From Flavobacterium sp. SUN046 (GTDB taxonomy: Bacteria > Bacteroidota > Bacteroidia > Flavobacteriales > Flavobacteriaceae), in the NCBI RefSeq assembly GCF_028867965.1, contig NZ_JAPQNT010000014.1:1-64000 (forward strand): 64,000 nucleotides of DNA, written 5' to 3'. The notes below the pieces were generated by a model. That model did no database searches, was not told the origin of the DNA, and saw nothing but the letters and a program-made list of their open reading frames with translations. Shown here one piece after another: positions 26,439-36,255 of the stretch. Within the stretch, counting starts at the first letter, position 1, and the number at the start of each line of letters is the position of its first letter. The position numbers were made by a program, and so were the translations under genes.

Positions 26439-27005
26439 ATGAAAACAAAAAATTTATTTTCGGCTTTAGTTGTAACACTATCTCTTTTTGCAACTACAAT
26501 GACATTCGCTCAAAAAGAAAAAACAGTAACAGTTGGAGGAGCACCAATGTATCCATCTAAAAACATTGTAGAAAATGCTGTAAACTCTAAAGATCACACA
26601 ACATTAGTTGCCGCAGTTAAAGCTGCAGGATTAGTTGAAACATTACAATCTAAAGGACCATTCACCGTTTTTGCCCCAACAAATGCAGCGTTTGCTAAAC
26701 TTCCAAAAGGAACAGTTGAAAATTTGCTTAAACCTGAAAATTTAAAAACATTACAAACAATCTTGACTTACCATGTTGTTGCAGGAAAATTGAATGCTAA
26801 AGATATCGCTAAGCTTATCAAAGCAGGAAAAGGTAAAGCAACTTTAAAAACAGTTTCAGGCGGAACATTAACGGCTTGGATGAAAGGTAAAGATTTATAC
26901 ATTACTGATGAAAATGGTAACAGTTCTAAAATAACAATTGCAGATGTTAATCAATCAAATGGAGTAATTCACGTTGTAGATACTGTAGTTTTACCAAAAT
27001 CTTAA
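26439..27005 (+). CDS. Secreted fasciclin (FAS1) domain protein
   Basis: A 188-residue protein with a signal peptide ending near TFAQ (residue 25) and one FAS1 domain (about 45-187). The H1 motif FTVFAPTNAAFAKLP and the later TYHVVAG and NGVIHVVDTVVLP motifs are all present, so the fold is complete. FAS1 domains mediate adhesion in secreted or surface proteins. No sorting domain or lipobox is seen, so it is probably periplasmic or freely secreted. It is a single-gene transcript ending at the hairpin at 27041. Confidence 0.9.
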   Translation: MKTKNLFSALVVTLSLFATTMTFAQKEKTVTVGGAPMYPSKNIVENAVNSKDHTTLVAAVKAAGLVETLQSKGPFTVFAPTNAAFAKLPKGTVENLLKPENLKTLQTILTYHVVAGKLNAKDIAKLIKAGKGKATLKTVSGGTLTAWMKGKDLYITDENGNSSKITIADVNQSNGVIHVVDTVVLPKS

Positions 27006-27040
27006 TAAGTTAGTTTATTTTTTTGTTAGGTTAAAAAAAG

Positions 27041-27068
27041 AAAACCCTTTCGATAGAAAGGGTTTTTT
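27041..27068. terminator. Bidirectional terminator
   Basis: AAAACCCTTTC and GAAAGGGTTTT form a perfect 11-bp stem with a GATA loop and T/A flanks. It sits between the convergent fasciclin and pheT genes. Confidence 0.9.
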
Positions 27069-27076
27069 GTATTTTA

Positions 27077-29497
27077 TTATCTCAGTTGAGCTCCAATTTC
27101 ACTTTCAAAATTACTCTGCAACTTATTCATAATTTTGTCAATTTGAACATCAGTTAAGGTTTTAGTTGTATCTTGAATTACAAAACTTAATGCATAAGAT
27201 TTCTTTCCTTCCGGAAGGTTTTTGCCTTCATATACATCAAATAAATTAATATCTTTTAAAAGTGATTTCTCTGTTTGACGTGCAATTTTATAAATTGATT
27301 CAAATGTAACATTAGTATCAACTAACAAAGCAAAGTCACGACGAACTTCAGGATATTTTGGAATTGCTGTGAATTTTATTTTATTAGATAATAATTTAAG
27401 GACTAAATCCCAATTGAATTCAGCATAAAAAACTTCTTGCTTTATATCAAAATGTTTTAGAATTGATTTCTTAATACTACCAACTTCAACTAAAACATCA
27501 TTTCCAATTCCTACCGAAACACCTTCAGCAAAAATATCATTTGTATTTGGAAGATTGATTAATTTATCAAATCCTAAACGAGCCAAAACAGAACTTACAT
27601 AACCTTTAAACAGAAAGAAATCAGTAGGTTTTTGAGTATTTGTCCAGCTTTCTGGCATTCTATTACCAGTTGTAAAGATTGTTAAATGCTTTTTTTCGTT
27701 ATAACCAGACAATAATTTTCTATAACTTTTGCCGAATTCAAATAACTTTAAGTCACCATTTCGTCTGTTAATATTATATGAAATTGCTTCCAGTCCAGAA
27801 AACAACATCGATTGACGCATCGTTGATAAATCATTACTCAACGGATTCAATATTGTAACATTGTATTCTTCTTTCAATAAATCTGAATGTTGAATATAAT
27901 CTGGCGTGGTTAAAGAATTAGCCATCATTTCATGAAATCCGAATGAATTCAATTGTGATGCTATAATATTTTGCACTTTATAATCTTCAGTGCGTGATGA
28001 TTTAGCAACAGTTGCATTTAGTTTTTTAGAAATAGCAATATTGTTGTATCCATACACACGTAAAATCTCTTCAATAACATCAACTTCTCTTTGAACATCA
28101 ACTCTATAGGCTGGAATTGTCAGACCTAAACCAGCATCAGACGTGTTGTTTACTTTAATATCTAATGAAGCTAAAATTTTCTTAATTGTTTCTTTAGGTA
28201 ATTCTTGTCCAATTAATCTAAATGCTTTCTCATAATTTAAAAACACTGAAAAATCTGAAATCTTCTTTGGATAAATATCAATAATATCAGAAGTTATTTC
28301 GCCACCAGCAACTTCTTGAATTAACAAAGCCGCACGTTTTAATGCATATTCTGTAATTTCAGGATCAATTCCTCTTTCAAAACGAAAAGATGCATCGGTA
28401 CTTAATGAATGACGTTTAGCAGTTTTACGAATACTAACCGGATTAAAATAGGCACTTTCTAAAAATATTGCTGATGTATTATCAGTTACACCAGAGTTTT
28501 TTCCTCCAAAAACTCCAGCCATACACATCGGACCTTTATCATCACAAATCATTAAATCTTCTTCGTGTAAAGTGCGTTCTACATCATCTAATGTTACAAA
28601 TTTAGTTCCAGCAGCAACCGTTTTTACAGTTACTTTTCCGTGAATCATTGCTGCATCAAACGCATGTAAGGGTTGACCTAATTCATGAAGAACATAATTT
28701 GTAACGTCAACAATATTATTTTTTGGTGTTAATCCGATAGATTTTAACCTATTTTGTAACCAATTAGGTGATGGTTTAATAGTAATTCCCGAAATAGTTA
28801 CGCCACAATATCTTGGTGCTAATGAGGTATCTTTTACATCAATATCAATTTTTAAAATTCTTTTATCAACTTTAAATTTTGAAACCGATGGTGTAATTAA
28901 TTCTAACGAATGATTTTTTTGAATTAAAGCTGCTCTTAAATCGCGTGCAACTCCCATGTGTGACATTGCATCGGCTCTATTTGGAGTTAATCCAATTTCG
29001 AAAACTTCATCAATTTCAATATTAAAAACTTTAGCAGCAGAAGTTCCAGGTTTTAAATTTTCGTCTAAAATCATTATACCATCATGACTCGTGCCCAAAC
29101 CTATTTCATCTTTGGCACATATCATTCCGTGGCTTTCTTGTCCGCGAATTTTTCCTTTTTTAATTTCAAATTCAACTCCGTCTTTATCAAAAAGTTTGGT
29201 TCCAATAGTAGCAACTGGCACTTTTTGTCCAGCAGCAACATTATTGGCGCCGCAAACAATTTGAACTGGAGTTCCGTTACCTAAATCGACAGTAGTAATT
29301 TTTAATCTATCGGCGTCAGGATGTTTTTCACAAGTTAAAACATGACCAACAACAATACCTTCAAGTCCGCCTTTAACAGATTGATATTTTTCAACAATTT
29401 CAACTTCAAGACCTAAATCGGTAAGCATGTTGGAAACATCTTCAGTAGGTGCATCTATTTTTAAAAATTGTTTAAGCCAATTGTAAGAAATCTTCAT
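27077..29497 (-). CDS. pheT: Phenylalanyl-tRNA synthetase beta subunit
   Basis: An 806-residue full-length bacterial PheT. It has the N-terminal MKISYNWLKQFLKID start and an EMAP-like tRNA-binding domain (about 40-150). The B3/B4 editing region and B5 domain are followed by the catalytic-like core with RFERGIDPE, and a C-terminal anticodon-binding FDX-ACB domain (about 713-806). It pairs with PheS, which is encoded elsewhere, to charge tRNA-Phe. A -7 box lies 26 bases before the ATG. It stands alone, separated by 91 bases from the efflux operon. Confidence 0.96.
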   Translation of the reverse strand: MKISYNWLKQFLKIDAPTEDVSNMLTDLGLEVEIVEKYQSVKGGLEGIVVGHVLTCEKHPDADRLKITTVDLGNGTPVQIVCGANNVAAGQKVPVATIGTKLFDKDGVEFEIKKGKIRGQESHGMICAKDEIGLGTSHDGIMILDENLKPGTSAAKVFNIEIDEVFEIGLTPNRADAMSHMGVARDLRAALIQKNHSLELITPSVSKFKVDKRILKIDIDVKDTSLAPRYCGVTISGITIKPSPNWLQNRLKSIGLTPKNNIVDVTNYVLHELGQPLHAFDAAMIHGKVTVKTVAAGTKFVTLDDVERTLHEEDLMICDDKGPMCMAGVFGGKNSGVTDNTSAIFLESAYFNPVSIRKTAKRHSLSTDASFRFERGIDPEITEYALKRAALLIQEVAGGEITSDIIDIYPKKISDFSVFLNYEKAFRLIGQELPKETIKKILASLDIKVNNTSDAGLGLTIPAYRVDVQREVDVIEEILRVYGYNNIAISKKLNATVAKSSRTEDYKVQNIIASQLNSFGFHEMMANSLTTPDYIQHSDLLKEEYNVTILNPLSNDLSTMRQSMLFSGLEAISYNINRRNGDLKLFEFGKSYRKLLSGYNEKKHLTIFTTGNRMPESWTNTQKPTDFFLFKGYVSSVLARLGFDKLINLPNTNDIFAEGVSVGIGNDVLVEVGSIKKSILKHFDIKQEVFYAEFNWDLVLKLLSNKIKFTAIPKYPEVRRDFALLVDTNVTFESIYKIARQTEKSLLKDINLFDVYEGKNLPEGKKSYALSFVIQDTTKTLTDVQIDKIMNKLQSNFESEIGAQLR

Positions 29498-29522
29498 TTT
29501 GTTCGATTGAATTTTGAGAAGG

Positions 29523-29530
29523 CAAAGATA
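29523..29530 (-). promoter_or_regulatory. Bacteroidota -7 promoter box for pheT
   Basis: On the minus strand TATCTTTG fits TAnnTTTG and is followed by C, as often seen in Flavobacterium. It lies 25 bases upstream of the pheT ATG. No clear -33 element. Confidence 0.55.
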
Positions 29531-29588
29531 AGTATTGTAGGTTTTAGATTAAAATATATTTTGATTTAAAACATGTTTTTTTTAACAA

Positions 29589-30908
29589 TTATAATTTAAG
29601 ATTTCCAGCCAATTCTGAAAGAGTAATTTCATTCAATTTCGTTTGAAATTGTGCATTGCTGTAACGAACTAATGCGTTTACATAATTCAGTTGCGCCGTT
29701 CTATAATCAATAGGAGTAATGGTTCCGATTTTGAATTTGGCTAATGTAATATCTAAATTTTGTTTAGCAATATCAACATTGCTTTTTTCAATAGTTGTAA
29801 GTTGTAAATTGGTTTGATAACTTTGAAAAGCCATTCCTAATTGTGAATCCAAAATAGTTTGTTGTTGTTTTACCACTAAATCGGCAGTATCAACTTGAAT
29901 TTTTGCAATTTTTTCATTTCTTGATTGATAAAATCCATTAAAAATTGGAATTGCCGCAGTAAAACCATAGGTTAAACCTCTTCCTTGTGATTGCGTAACA
30001 AATCCTAATGAAGCTTCGGTATGACTAAATCCATAACCAGAATTTATAGTTACAGTTGGATAACGACCTGCTTTTACTTGTTTCAATTGCAAATCTGCAC
30101 TGTTTTTTGCTAAAATTTGAGATTGTAATTGCGGATTTTGTTTGTCGGATAAACTTTTTAAATCGTCTAATTTTAACTGATTATCAATTGGAATTTCGTT
30201 TGCCACTTTAAAATCGATTTTGGTATCTCGTGCCAATATTTGATTTAATTGAATTTTAGTATTTTGATATAGATTTAATTGTGTCAATCTTAAACTTGTG
30301 TCCGTATTCAAATCAACTTGAGCGTTTAAAACCACCAATTTTGAAGCTTTACCAATGGTATATCGGTTTTGAGCTGTGGTTAATCTTTCATTTGAAAGAA
30401 TTAAAGTAGAATCCAAAGCCATCAATTGTTGCTGTTGTTGTACCAAATTAAAATAAGTAGCATAAACATCACTAATTTTTGTAAAAATCGTAAGTTTTAA
30501 ATCGGATTCTCCTTGTTTTTGTAACACTTTTAGTTGTTCGCGTTTTGCAAACATTTTCATTCCGTCAAAAACGGTCCAGCCTAGATTTACACCATAATTC
30601 AATCCTAAATTTTTGGCACCATCTAATGATTTTTGCGAGCCATCTGATTGTGTTTGAGTAATATTTTGAATACTATTTGTATTGACAACATTTGCAGTAA
30701 TATTGGGTAACATTCCTGCATTTCCGGCACTCGAATTGGTTTCGTCAATTTTTAAATTATTAGAAGCAATTTTAATTTCATAATTATTTTCCAAAGCAAT
30801 TTTTACTGCGTCTTCTAGTTTTAGCAGTTCTTGTGCTTGAGCTTGAAATCCAATTAATAATAGGAAAACTGTTTTGTATAAATTATGTTTTATTTTTTTT
30901 AACCACAT
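29589..30908 (-). CDS. TolC family outer membrane efflux protein
   Basis: A 439-residue outer-membrane channel. The signal peptide ends near QAQAQ (residue 26), followed by LLKLEDAVKIALENNYEIKIA, the usual first repeat of the OEP family, and long coiled-coil helices in two structural repeats. It would form the exit duct for the RND pump encoded upstream. The only in-frame ATG lies inside the left arm of a palindromic repeat (30902-30919), so the first three residues MWL come from that repeat. It is the third gene of the MFP-RND-TolC set. Confidence 0.9.
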   Translation of the reverse strand: MWLKKIKHNLYKTVFLLLIGFQAQAQELLKLEDAVKIALENNYEIKIASNNLKIDETNSSAGNAGMLPNITANVVNTNSIQNITQTQSDGSQKSLDGAKNLGLNYGVNLGWTVFDGMKMFAKREQLKVLQKQGESDLKLTIFTKISDVYATYFNLVQQQQQLMALDSTLILSNERLTTAQNRYTIGKASKLVVLNAQVDLNTDTSLRLTQLNLYQNTKIQLNQILARDTKIDFKVANEIPIDNQLKLDDLKSLSDKQNPQLQSQILAKNSADLQLKQVKAGRYPTVTINSGYGFSHTEASLGFVTQSQGRGLTYGFTAAIPIFNGFYQSRNEKIAKIQVDTADLVVKQQQTILDSQLGMAFQSYQTNLQLTTIEKSNVDIAKQNLDITLAKFKIGTITPIDYRTAQLNYVNALVRYSNAQFQTKLNEITLSELAGNLKL

Positions 30909-31030
30909 AGAAACACAGGTTTTTAATGTTTATTTGAGGCATTTCATTTTAGATAGATTACAAAGCTATGTTTAATGAAATGCTATGTTTTTCTTTTTTA
31001 GTAATTATTTTTTCTATGCTTCTATGTGGT
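30902..31030. repeat. Nested palindromic repeats between pump and channel genes
   Basis: Outer arms ACCACATAGAAACACAGG (30902-30919) and TCTATGCTTCTATGTGGT (31013-31030) are complementary at 15 of 18 positions. An inner pair GCATTTCATT (30949-30958) and AATGAAATGC (30974-30983) is perfect. GCTATGT occurs twice inside and once inverted just outside (31045 region). The element fills most of the 149-base gap and overlaps the start of the TolC-like gene. Confidence 0.7.
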
Positions 31031-31057
31031 AATAAACACATATTACATAGCTTTTGA

Positions 31058-34000
31058 TTATTTTTCAAATGCTTCTAAATTATCAAATTCAGGATGGTGT
31101 TTTCTAGCTTTCGACCACATTAAATAGATTGATGGAATTACAAAAAGCGTTAATATCAATGAGAAAATTGTTCCTCCAACAATTACAACTCCCATTCCAA
31201 TTCTACTTTTGGCTGCTGCTCCAAGTGATAATGCAATGGGTAAAGCTCCAAGTGCAATGGCTAAACTTGTCATCAAAATTGGTCGCAAACGAGATTCGGC
31301 AGCTTCTAAAATGGCTTCGTATTTTGGTTTGCCTTGTTCTCGTAATTGATTGGCAAATTCAACAATTAAAATTCCATTTTTAGTTACTAATCCGATTAAC
31401 ATAATGGTTCCAATTTGACTAAAGATATTCCAAGTTTGACCAAACAACCATAATGAAAATAAAGCTCCAGCAACTGCCATCGGCACTGTTAAAATAATAA
31501 TAAATGGATCAATAAAACTTTCAAATTGTGCGGCTAATATCAAATAAATCAATAATAAAGCCAATCCGAATGCGAATGAAGTATTGGAACTACTTTCAAC
31601 AAAATCTCTAGATTCTCCACCCAAATCGGTTGTAAAAGTGTCATCAAGAACTTTAGCTTTAATTCGATTCATTGCTTCAATTCCGTCGCCAATTGTTTTT
31701 CCTGGTGCTAATCCAGCCATAACCGTAGCGCATGTCATTCGGTTATTGTGGTACAATTGTGGCGGATTACTTTTCTCGGAAATTTTCACAACATTATCCA
31801 TTTGAATCAATTGTCCGCTACTATTTCTAACAAACATTGAGGTTAAATCTAATGGTTTTGCTCTGTCTTTTTCATCAAATTGCCCTATAACTTGGTATTG
31901 ACGACCATTTTTTAAGAAATATCCAAAACGTTGTCCGCTCAAAGAAAGCTGTAATGTTTGCGCAATATCTAGAACAGAAATACCTAAACTTTCCGCTTTA
32001 GCTCTATCGATTGTTACATTAATTTCAGGTTTGTTGAATTTTAAATTCACATCAGAAATGGCAAACGTTGGATCTTTAGAAACTTCGTCCATAAATTCAG
32101 GAATTTTCTTTTCTAATTTTTCAAAATTTTGCGCTTGAATAATATATTGAATAGGCAAACCACCACGTTTATTAACAGCAATTGTGGGTTGTTCTAGAAC
32201 TGTAGTCTTTGCATCGGCGAATTTTTTAGTCCATTTGGTTAAATTATCTGCAATTTCTTTCTGCGATTTTTTTCGATTTTCAGGTTCGACTAACGAAACA
32301 CGAACTCGTCCGCTATTGGTTGCAGAAGCATTAAATCCCGGTGCAGTAATTACCAAACTCACTTTCTTTTCAGGAATAGAATCGTCAATTATTTTAGAAA
32401 TTTCCTGCATGAATCGTTCGGTATAATCATAAGATGAACCTTCCGCAGTATTGATACTCATCATAAATCCACTTCGATCATCATAAGGTGCTGTTTCCTT
32501 TTGAATGATGTTGAAAAACAAATAAATCAATACGAAACAAACAATCAAAATTGGAAAACTCAACCATTTTTTCTTCATGAAACTTCCTAAAGCATTGGCA
32601 TAACCTTTATTTAATTTTTGAAAATAAGGCTCTGTTAAATTGTAGAATTTGGTTTTCTTTTGAACGCCACCTTTCATTAAATAGGCATTCAACATTGGTG
32701 TTAAAGTCAATGAAACAAATGCAGAAACCAATACGGCAGCACCAATTACAACACCAAATTCTCTAAACAATCGACCTACAAATCCTTGTAGAAAAATCAC
32801 AGGTAAAAATACCGCAGCAAGTGTAATTGAAATTGAAATTACAGCAAAAAAGATTTCGTTTGAACCTTTAATAGCTGCTTCAATTGGTGTCATTCCTTCT
32901 TCAACTTTTTTGAAAATGTTTTCGGTTACTACAATTCCATCATCAACAACTAATCCTGTTGCAAGTACGATTGCCAAAAGTGTCAAAACATTAATTGAAA
33001 AACCAAACATCCACATGATAAAAAACGTTGCAATTAACGAAACCGGAATATCAATTAACGGACGAAATGCAATTGCCCAATCTCTAAAAAATAAATAGAT
33101 AATCAGAATTACTAAAACCAAAGAAAGTAAAATAGTTTCGGCAACTTCTGTAACCGATTTTGCCACAAAAACAGTATTATCAATTACAATATTTAGTTTA
33201 ATATCTTTAGGTAAATCTTTTTTTAGCTTATCAAATTTTTTGTAAAATTCTTTAGAAATATCCAAATAATTTGCACCCGGAAGTGGTACAATGGCAACAG
33301 CAACAAGTGGAGTACCTGATTGTTTCATACTAGTTTCAATCACTTCTGGACCTAAATCGGCAGAACCAATATCGCTAAAACGAACGATTTTTGCACCATC
33401 GGTTTTGATGATTATGTTTTCAAATTCTTCTGGTTTTGAAAGATTTCCAATTGTTTTTACAGTTAATTCGGTGTTATTTCCAGTCAATTTTCCTGATGGA
33501 AGTTCCACACTTTGATTGTTCAATGCTGTTTTTACATCAGAAACGGTGCAACCAAAAGAAGCCAATTTTACTGGATCAATCCACAAACGCATGGCGTATT
33601 TTTTTTGACCCCAAATTTGAACACCACTAACACCCGGAATAGTTTCAATTCGTGGTTCGATAGTATTTTCGGCTAAATCGCTCAATTCCAATTGACTTCT
33701 GGATTCACTTTGAATAGTCATCGAAATAATAGCATCTGCATTGGCATCTGCTTTAGAAACTACTGGCGGTGCATCTAAATCTTTAGGTAAACTTCTCGCA
33801 GCAATTGCTACTTTATCTCGAACATCATTTGCAGCAGTTTCTAAATCTTTATCTAAATTAAATTCAACTGTAATGGTGCTCGTTCCTTGAACACTCGAAG
33901 AAGTTATGTTTTTAATTCCGTCAATTGAATTGATGGATTTTTCAATTGGTTCGGTAATTTGTGATTCGATAATATCTGAATTTGCTCCAGCATAATCGGT

Positions 34001-34144
34001 ACGAATAGTTATTTGAGCCGGATCAATCGAAGGAAATTCGCGAACACCAAGGAATGTATAACCAAGAATTCCGAACAAAATGATTAACAAATTGAGAACT
34101 ATGGTTAAAACAGGTCTTTTTATACTTATTGTGGATAAACTCAT
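31058..34144 (-). CDS. RND efflux pump inner membrane transporter, HAE1 type
   Basis: A 1028-residue AcrB-like proton antiporter with 12 membrane segments in two halves and two large periplasmic loops. The proton-relay aspartates lie in GLVVDDGIVVTENI (membrane segment 4) and the lysine in LVTKNGILIVEFANQ (segment 10). The start MSLSTISIKRPVLTIVLN matches hydrophobe/amphiphile exporters, not the metal-type CusA. It functions with the adaptor encoded 34 bases upstream and the TolC-like channel encoded downstream to export drugs, bile-like compounds or lipids. The substrate range cannot be read from sequence. Confidence 0.95.
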   Translation of the reverse strand: MSLSTISIKRPVLTIVLNLLIILFGILGYTFLGVREFPSIDPAQITIRTDYAGANSDIIESQITEPIEKSINSIDGIKNITSSSVQGTSTITVEFNLDKDLETAANDVRDKVAIAARSLPKDLDAPPVVSKADANADAIISMTIQSESRSQLELSDLAENTIEPRIETIPGVSGVQIWGQKKYAMRLWIDPVKLASFGCTVSDVKTALNNQSVELPSGKLTGNNTELTVKTIGNLSKPEEFENIIIKTDGAKIVRFSDIGSADLGPEVIETSMKQSGTPLVAVAIVPLPGANYLDISKEFYKKFDKLKKDLPKDIKLNIVIDNTVFVAKSVTEVAETILLSLVLVILIIYLFFRDWAIAFRPLIDIPVSLIATFFIMWMFGFSINVLTLLAIVLATGLVVDDGIVVTENIFKKVEEGMTPIEAAIKGSNEIFFAVISISITLAAVFLPVIFLQGFVGRLFREFGVVIGAAVLVSAFVSLTLTPMLNAYLMKGGVQKKTKFYNLTEPYFQKLNKGYANALGSFMKKKWLSFPILIVCFVLIYLFFNIIQKETAPYDDRSGFMMSINTAEGSSYDYTERFMQEISKIIDDSIPEKKVSLVITAPGFNASATNSGRVRVSLVEPENRKKSQKEIADNLTKWTKKFADAKTTVLEQPTIAVNKRGGLPIQYIIQAQNFEKLEKKIPEFMDEVSKDPTFAISDVNLKFNKPEINVTIDRAKAESLGISVLDIAQTLQLSLSGQRFGYFLKNGRQYQVIGQFDEKDRAKPLDLTSMFVRNSSGQLIQMDNVVKISEKSNPPQLYHNNRMTCATVMAGLAPGKTIGDGIEAMNRIKAKVLDDTFTTDLGGESRDFVESSSNTSFAFGLALLLIYLILAAQFESFIDPFIIILTVPMAVAGALFSLWLFGQTWNIFSQIGTIMLIGLVTKNGILIVEFANQLREQGKPKYEAILEAAESRLRPILMTSLAIALGALPIALSLGAAAKSRIGMGVVIVGGTIFSLILTLFVIPSIYLMWSKARKHHPEFDNLEAFEK

Positions 34145-34178
34145 ATAGATTGCTGATTGAAGAATTTTGATTTTAGAA

Positions 34179-35243
34179 TTAATTTCTACTCATTTTCAAC
34201 TTAATTGGCGCTTCGTCTTTTAAAGACATCACTCCAGAAGTTATTAATGTGTCGCCAACTTTTAAACCAGAAAGCACTAAAACAGAGCTGTCAGTTCTTG
34301 ACGAGGTTTCTACCTTCACTTCTTTTGCAATTCCGTTATTAGCGATATATACTTTTTTTCCACTTTGAACTGGCACAATAGCCTCTGAGGGCACAATTAT
34401 AGCGTCATTAATTTGAGTTAATGGAAGTACAATATCTGCAAATGTTCCTGGTAATAATTTGCCATTACTATTTTGAGTAACCGCTCTTATTTGCATTGTT
34501 CTTGTGTTTACTTCAATTCCGGGTTCGATTGCATAAATTTTGGCACTGTATTTTTCAGAAGAACCAGCCACAGTAAAATTCAAAGCAGAATTCATTTTTA
34601 CTTGAGTTGCATATTTTTCGGGAATTGAAAATGTGATTTTTAATTGACTTGTATTTACCAAATTTGCTACCAAAACAGTAGGCGTAATGTAAGTTCCTGG
34701 AGAAATATTACGCAAACCAATTTTACCTGAAAATGGCGCTTTTACAGATGTTTTACCTATTTGTGCACTAATTAATTGCGATTGCGCTTTCGCAGAACGA
34801 TAATCGGCGCTAGCAATGTCATATTCTTCTTGACTTATGGCTTCTTTTTGTAATAATAATTTGGCACGACGTTCGTTTTCAAAAGCTAAATTTTCTTTGG
34901 TTTTAGCTTGGTTTAATTGCGCTCTTAATTCAACATCATTTACTTTAAAAAGCAATTGACCTTTAGTAACATTAGTTCCTTCTTGAAAATTAATACTTTC
35001 TACAATTCCAGAAGTTTCACTGTGAATTTCAACTTGTTCGTTAGCATCTATTGATCCGGAAAGCGACAAATCATCATTGAAAACTTGAGATTTCAAAACA
35101 ATACCACTGACATTAATTGTTTGTTTCTTATCGCCTTTGTCTTTTCCTTTATCAGATGTTTCAGCATTTTTGGTGATTCTATAATAGATTAATCCTGCAA
35201 TGATTAAAGCTAATGCTACGAAAAATAGATTTTTTAATTTCAT
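34179..35243 (-). CDS. RND efflux periplasmic adaptor (MFP)
   Basis: A 354-residue membrane fusion protein. It has an N-terminal membrane anchor (about 5-22), a barrel-sandwich/lipoyl half motif VEIHSETSGIVESINFQEGTNV, and a coiled-coil hairpin (about 100-145) rich in Lys, Glu and Ala. These are followed by the second lipoyl half VKAPFSGKIGLRNISPGTYI and beta-barrel domains. It links the RND pump to the outer-membrane channel. The ATG at 35243 is preferred over a TTG six codons upstream, which falls inside a 16-bp palindrome. First gene of the operon. Confidence 0.92.
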   Translation of the reverse strand: MKLKNLFFVALALIIAGLIYYRITKNAETSDKGKDKGDKKQTINVSGIVLKSQVFNDDLSLSGSIDANEQVEIHSETSGIVESINFQEGTNVTKGQLLFKVNDVELRAQLNQAKTKENLAFENERRAKLLLQKEAISQEEYDIASADYRSAKAQSQLISAQIGKTSVKAPFSGKIGLRNISPGTYITPTVLVANLVNTSQLKITFSIPEKYATQVKMNSALNFTVAGSSEKYSAKIYAIEPGIEVNTRTMQIRAVTQNSNGKLLPGTFADIVLPLTQINDAIIVPSEAIVPVQSGKKVYIANNGIAKEVKVETSSRTDSSVLVLSGLKVGDTLITSGVMSLKDEAPIKLKMSRN

Positions 35244-35253
35244 AAATAAAAAG

Positions 35254-35269
35254 TTAAACAATTGTTTAA
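35254..35269. promoter_or_regulatory. 16-bp perfect palindrome, candidate repressor operator
   Basis: TTAAACAATTGTTTAA reads the same on both strands. It lies 10 bases upstream of the adaptor ATG and just downstream of the -7 box at 35280-35287, so a bound protein would block transcription. Its size and AAAC/GTTT half-sites fit a TetR-like dimer. No regulator gene is adjacent. Confidence 0.6.
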
Positions 35270-35279
35270 TTATTAATTA

Positions 35280-35287
35280 CAAAATTA
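35280..35287 (-). promoter_or_regulatory. Bacteroidota -7 promoter box of the efflux operon
   Basis: On the minus strand TAATTTTG matches TAnnTTTG. The start point should fall near 35273, directly before the palindrome at 35254-35269. No exact -33 TTTG is seen. Confidence 0.5.
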
Positions 35288-35333
35288 AAGAAGTTTAGTC
35301 AAGCTAAAGTTAAGTTTAGAATATTATTAACAT

Positions 35334-36197
35334 TTATAGTATTTCTTCGACATGTTTTTTGATGTTAGATGCAATTTTTGCTGTTGGTAAATCGTTAGCA
35401 TCAACACCAAATGGATCTTCAATTTCTTCAGCAATTAATTCCAAACTTGCTAATACATAAAATATAAAAACTACTACTGGAATTACGTAATAGCCTAAAC
35501 TAAAAGCAAATGAAAACGGCAAAGTCATAATGTAAAAGAAAATGAATTTTTTTATGAAAGCACTGTAAGAATAGGGAATAGGTGTGTTTTTAATTCGTTC
35601 ACATGCACCACAAACATCAGTAAACGAAACCAATTCAGGGTTTAAAATTATCAATTGGTCGCCTGATATTTTTCCGGATTGATGTAAATCATGAATTTTT
35701 GTGAAAATAATTTTAGCAACTTGATTCGGGCGGTGTTTGTGATGGTCGATTTGTAAATCTAAACCTTCAAACAATTCTTGTGCAGTTTCATCATTACTTA
35801 AATGCTTTTGTAAAATTGAAGCATAGGCTGGAATTAACTTTTTAAAATAGTTTCTACTGTTTTCATCTTTCAATATTGCAGATAATTTAATCGCTAAATT
35901 TCTAGAATTATTTACTAATGAACCCCAAATTTTGCGTCCTTCCCACCAACGATCATAAGCTGTGTTGGTGCGATAAGCCAACAATAATGACAATACAAAA
36001 CCAACTGTAGTGTGCATTATTGAAATATTTTTAACATGGCTACTTTCTTCCAATTTAAAATAATCCATTTCTAGAAAACAGATGATTCCGGAATACATTC
36101 CAATAAAAACCATCAACGGAATTAACTGTCGAAACGTATCCGATTTATGAAATTTAAAAATAAATGTGATCCAGTCTTTTGGGTTGTATTGTACCAT
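35334..36197 (-). CDS. Bestrophin-family chloride channel-like protein
   Basis: A 287-residue inner-membrane protein of the bestrophin/UPF0187 (YneE) family. Hydrophobic segments lie near 25-45, 65-80, 215-235 and 238-258. Between them is the conserved AYRTNTAYDRWWEGRKIWG block, and near the C-terminus ELIAEEIEDPFGVDANDLP, which in bestrophins forms the acidic calcium/regulatory cluster. Bacterial members form pentameric anion or cation channels. It lies between the efflux operon and recG and is probably transcribed separately. Confidence 0.88.
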   Translation of the reverse strand: MVQYNPKDWITFIFKFHKSDTFRQLIPLMVFIGMYSGIICFLEMDYFKLEESSHVKNISIMHTTVGFVLSLLLAYRTNTAYDRWWEGRKIWGSLVNNSRNLAIKLSAILKDENSRNYFKKLIPAYASILQKHLSNDETAQELFEGLDLQIDHHKHRPNQVAKIIFTKIHDLHQSGKISGDQLIILNPELVSFTDVCGACERIKNTPIPYSYSAFIKKFIFFYIMTLPFSFAFSLGYYVIPVVVFIFYVLASLELIAEEIEDPFGVDANDLPTAKIASNIKKHVEEIL

Positions 36198-36255
36198 TTT
36201 TTAATTTTATAAGTTTAAGAGGTTAACAAGGTTTTGAAAAAAATAAATTCAACTA

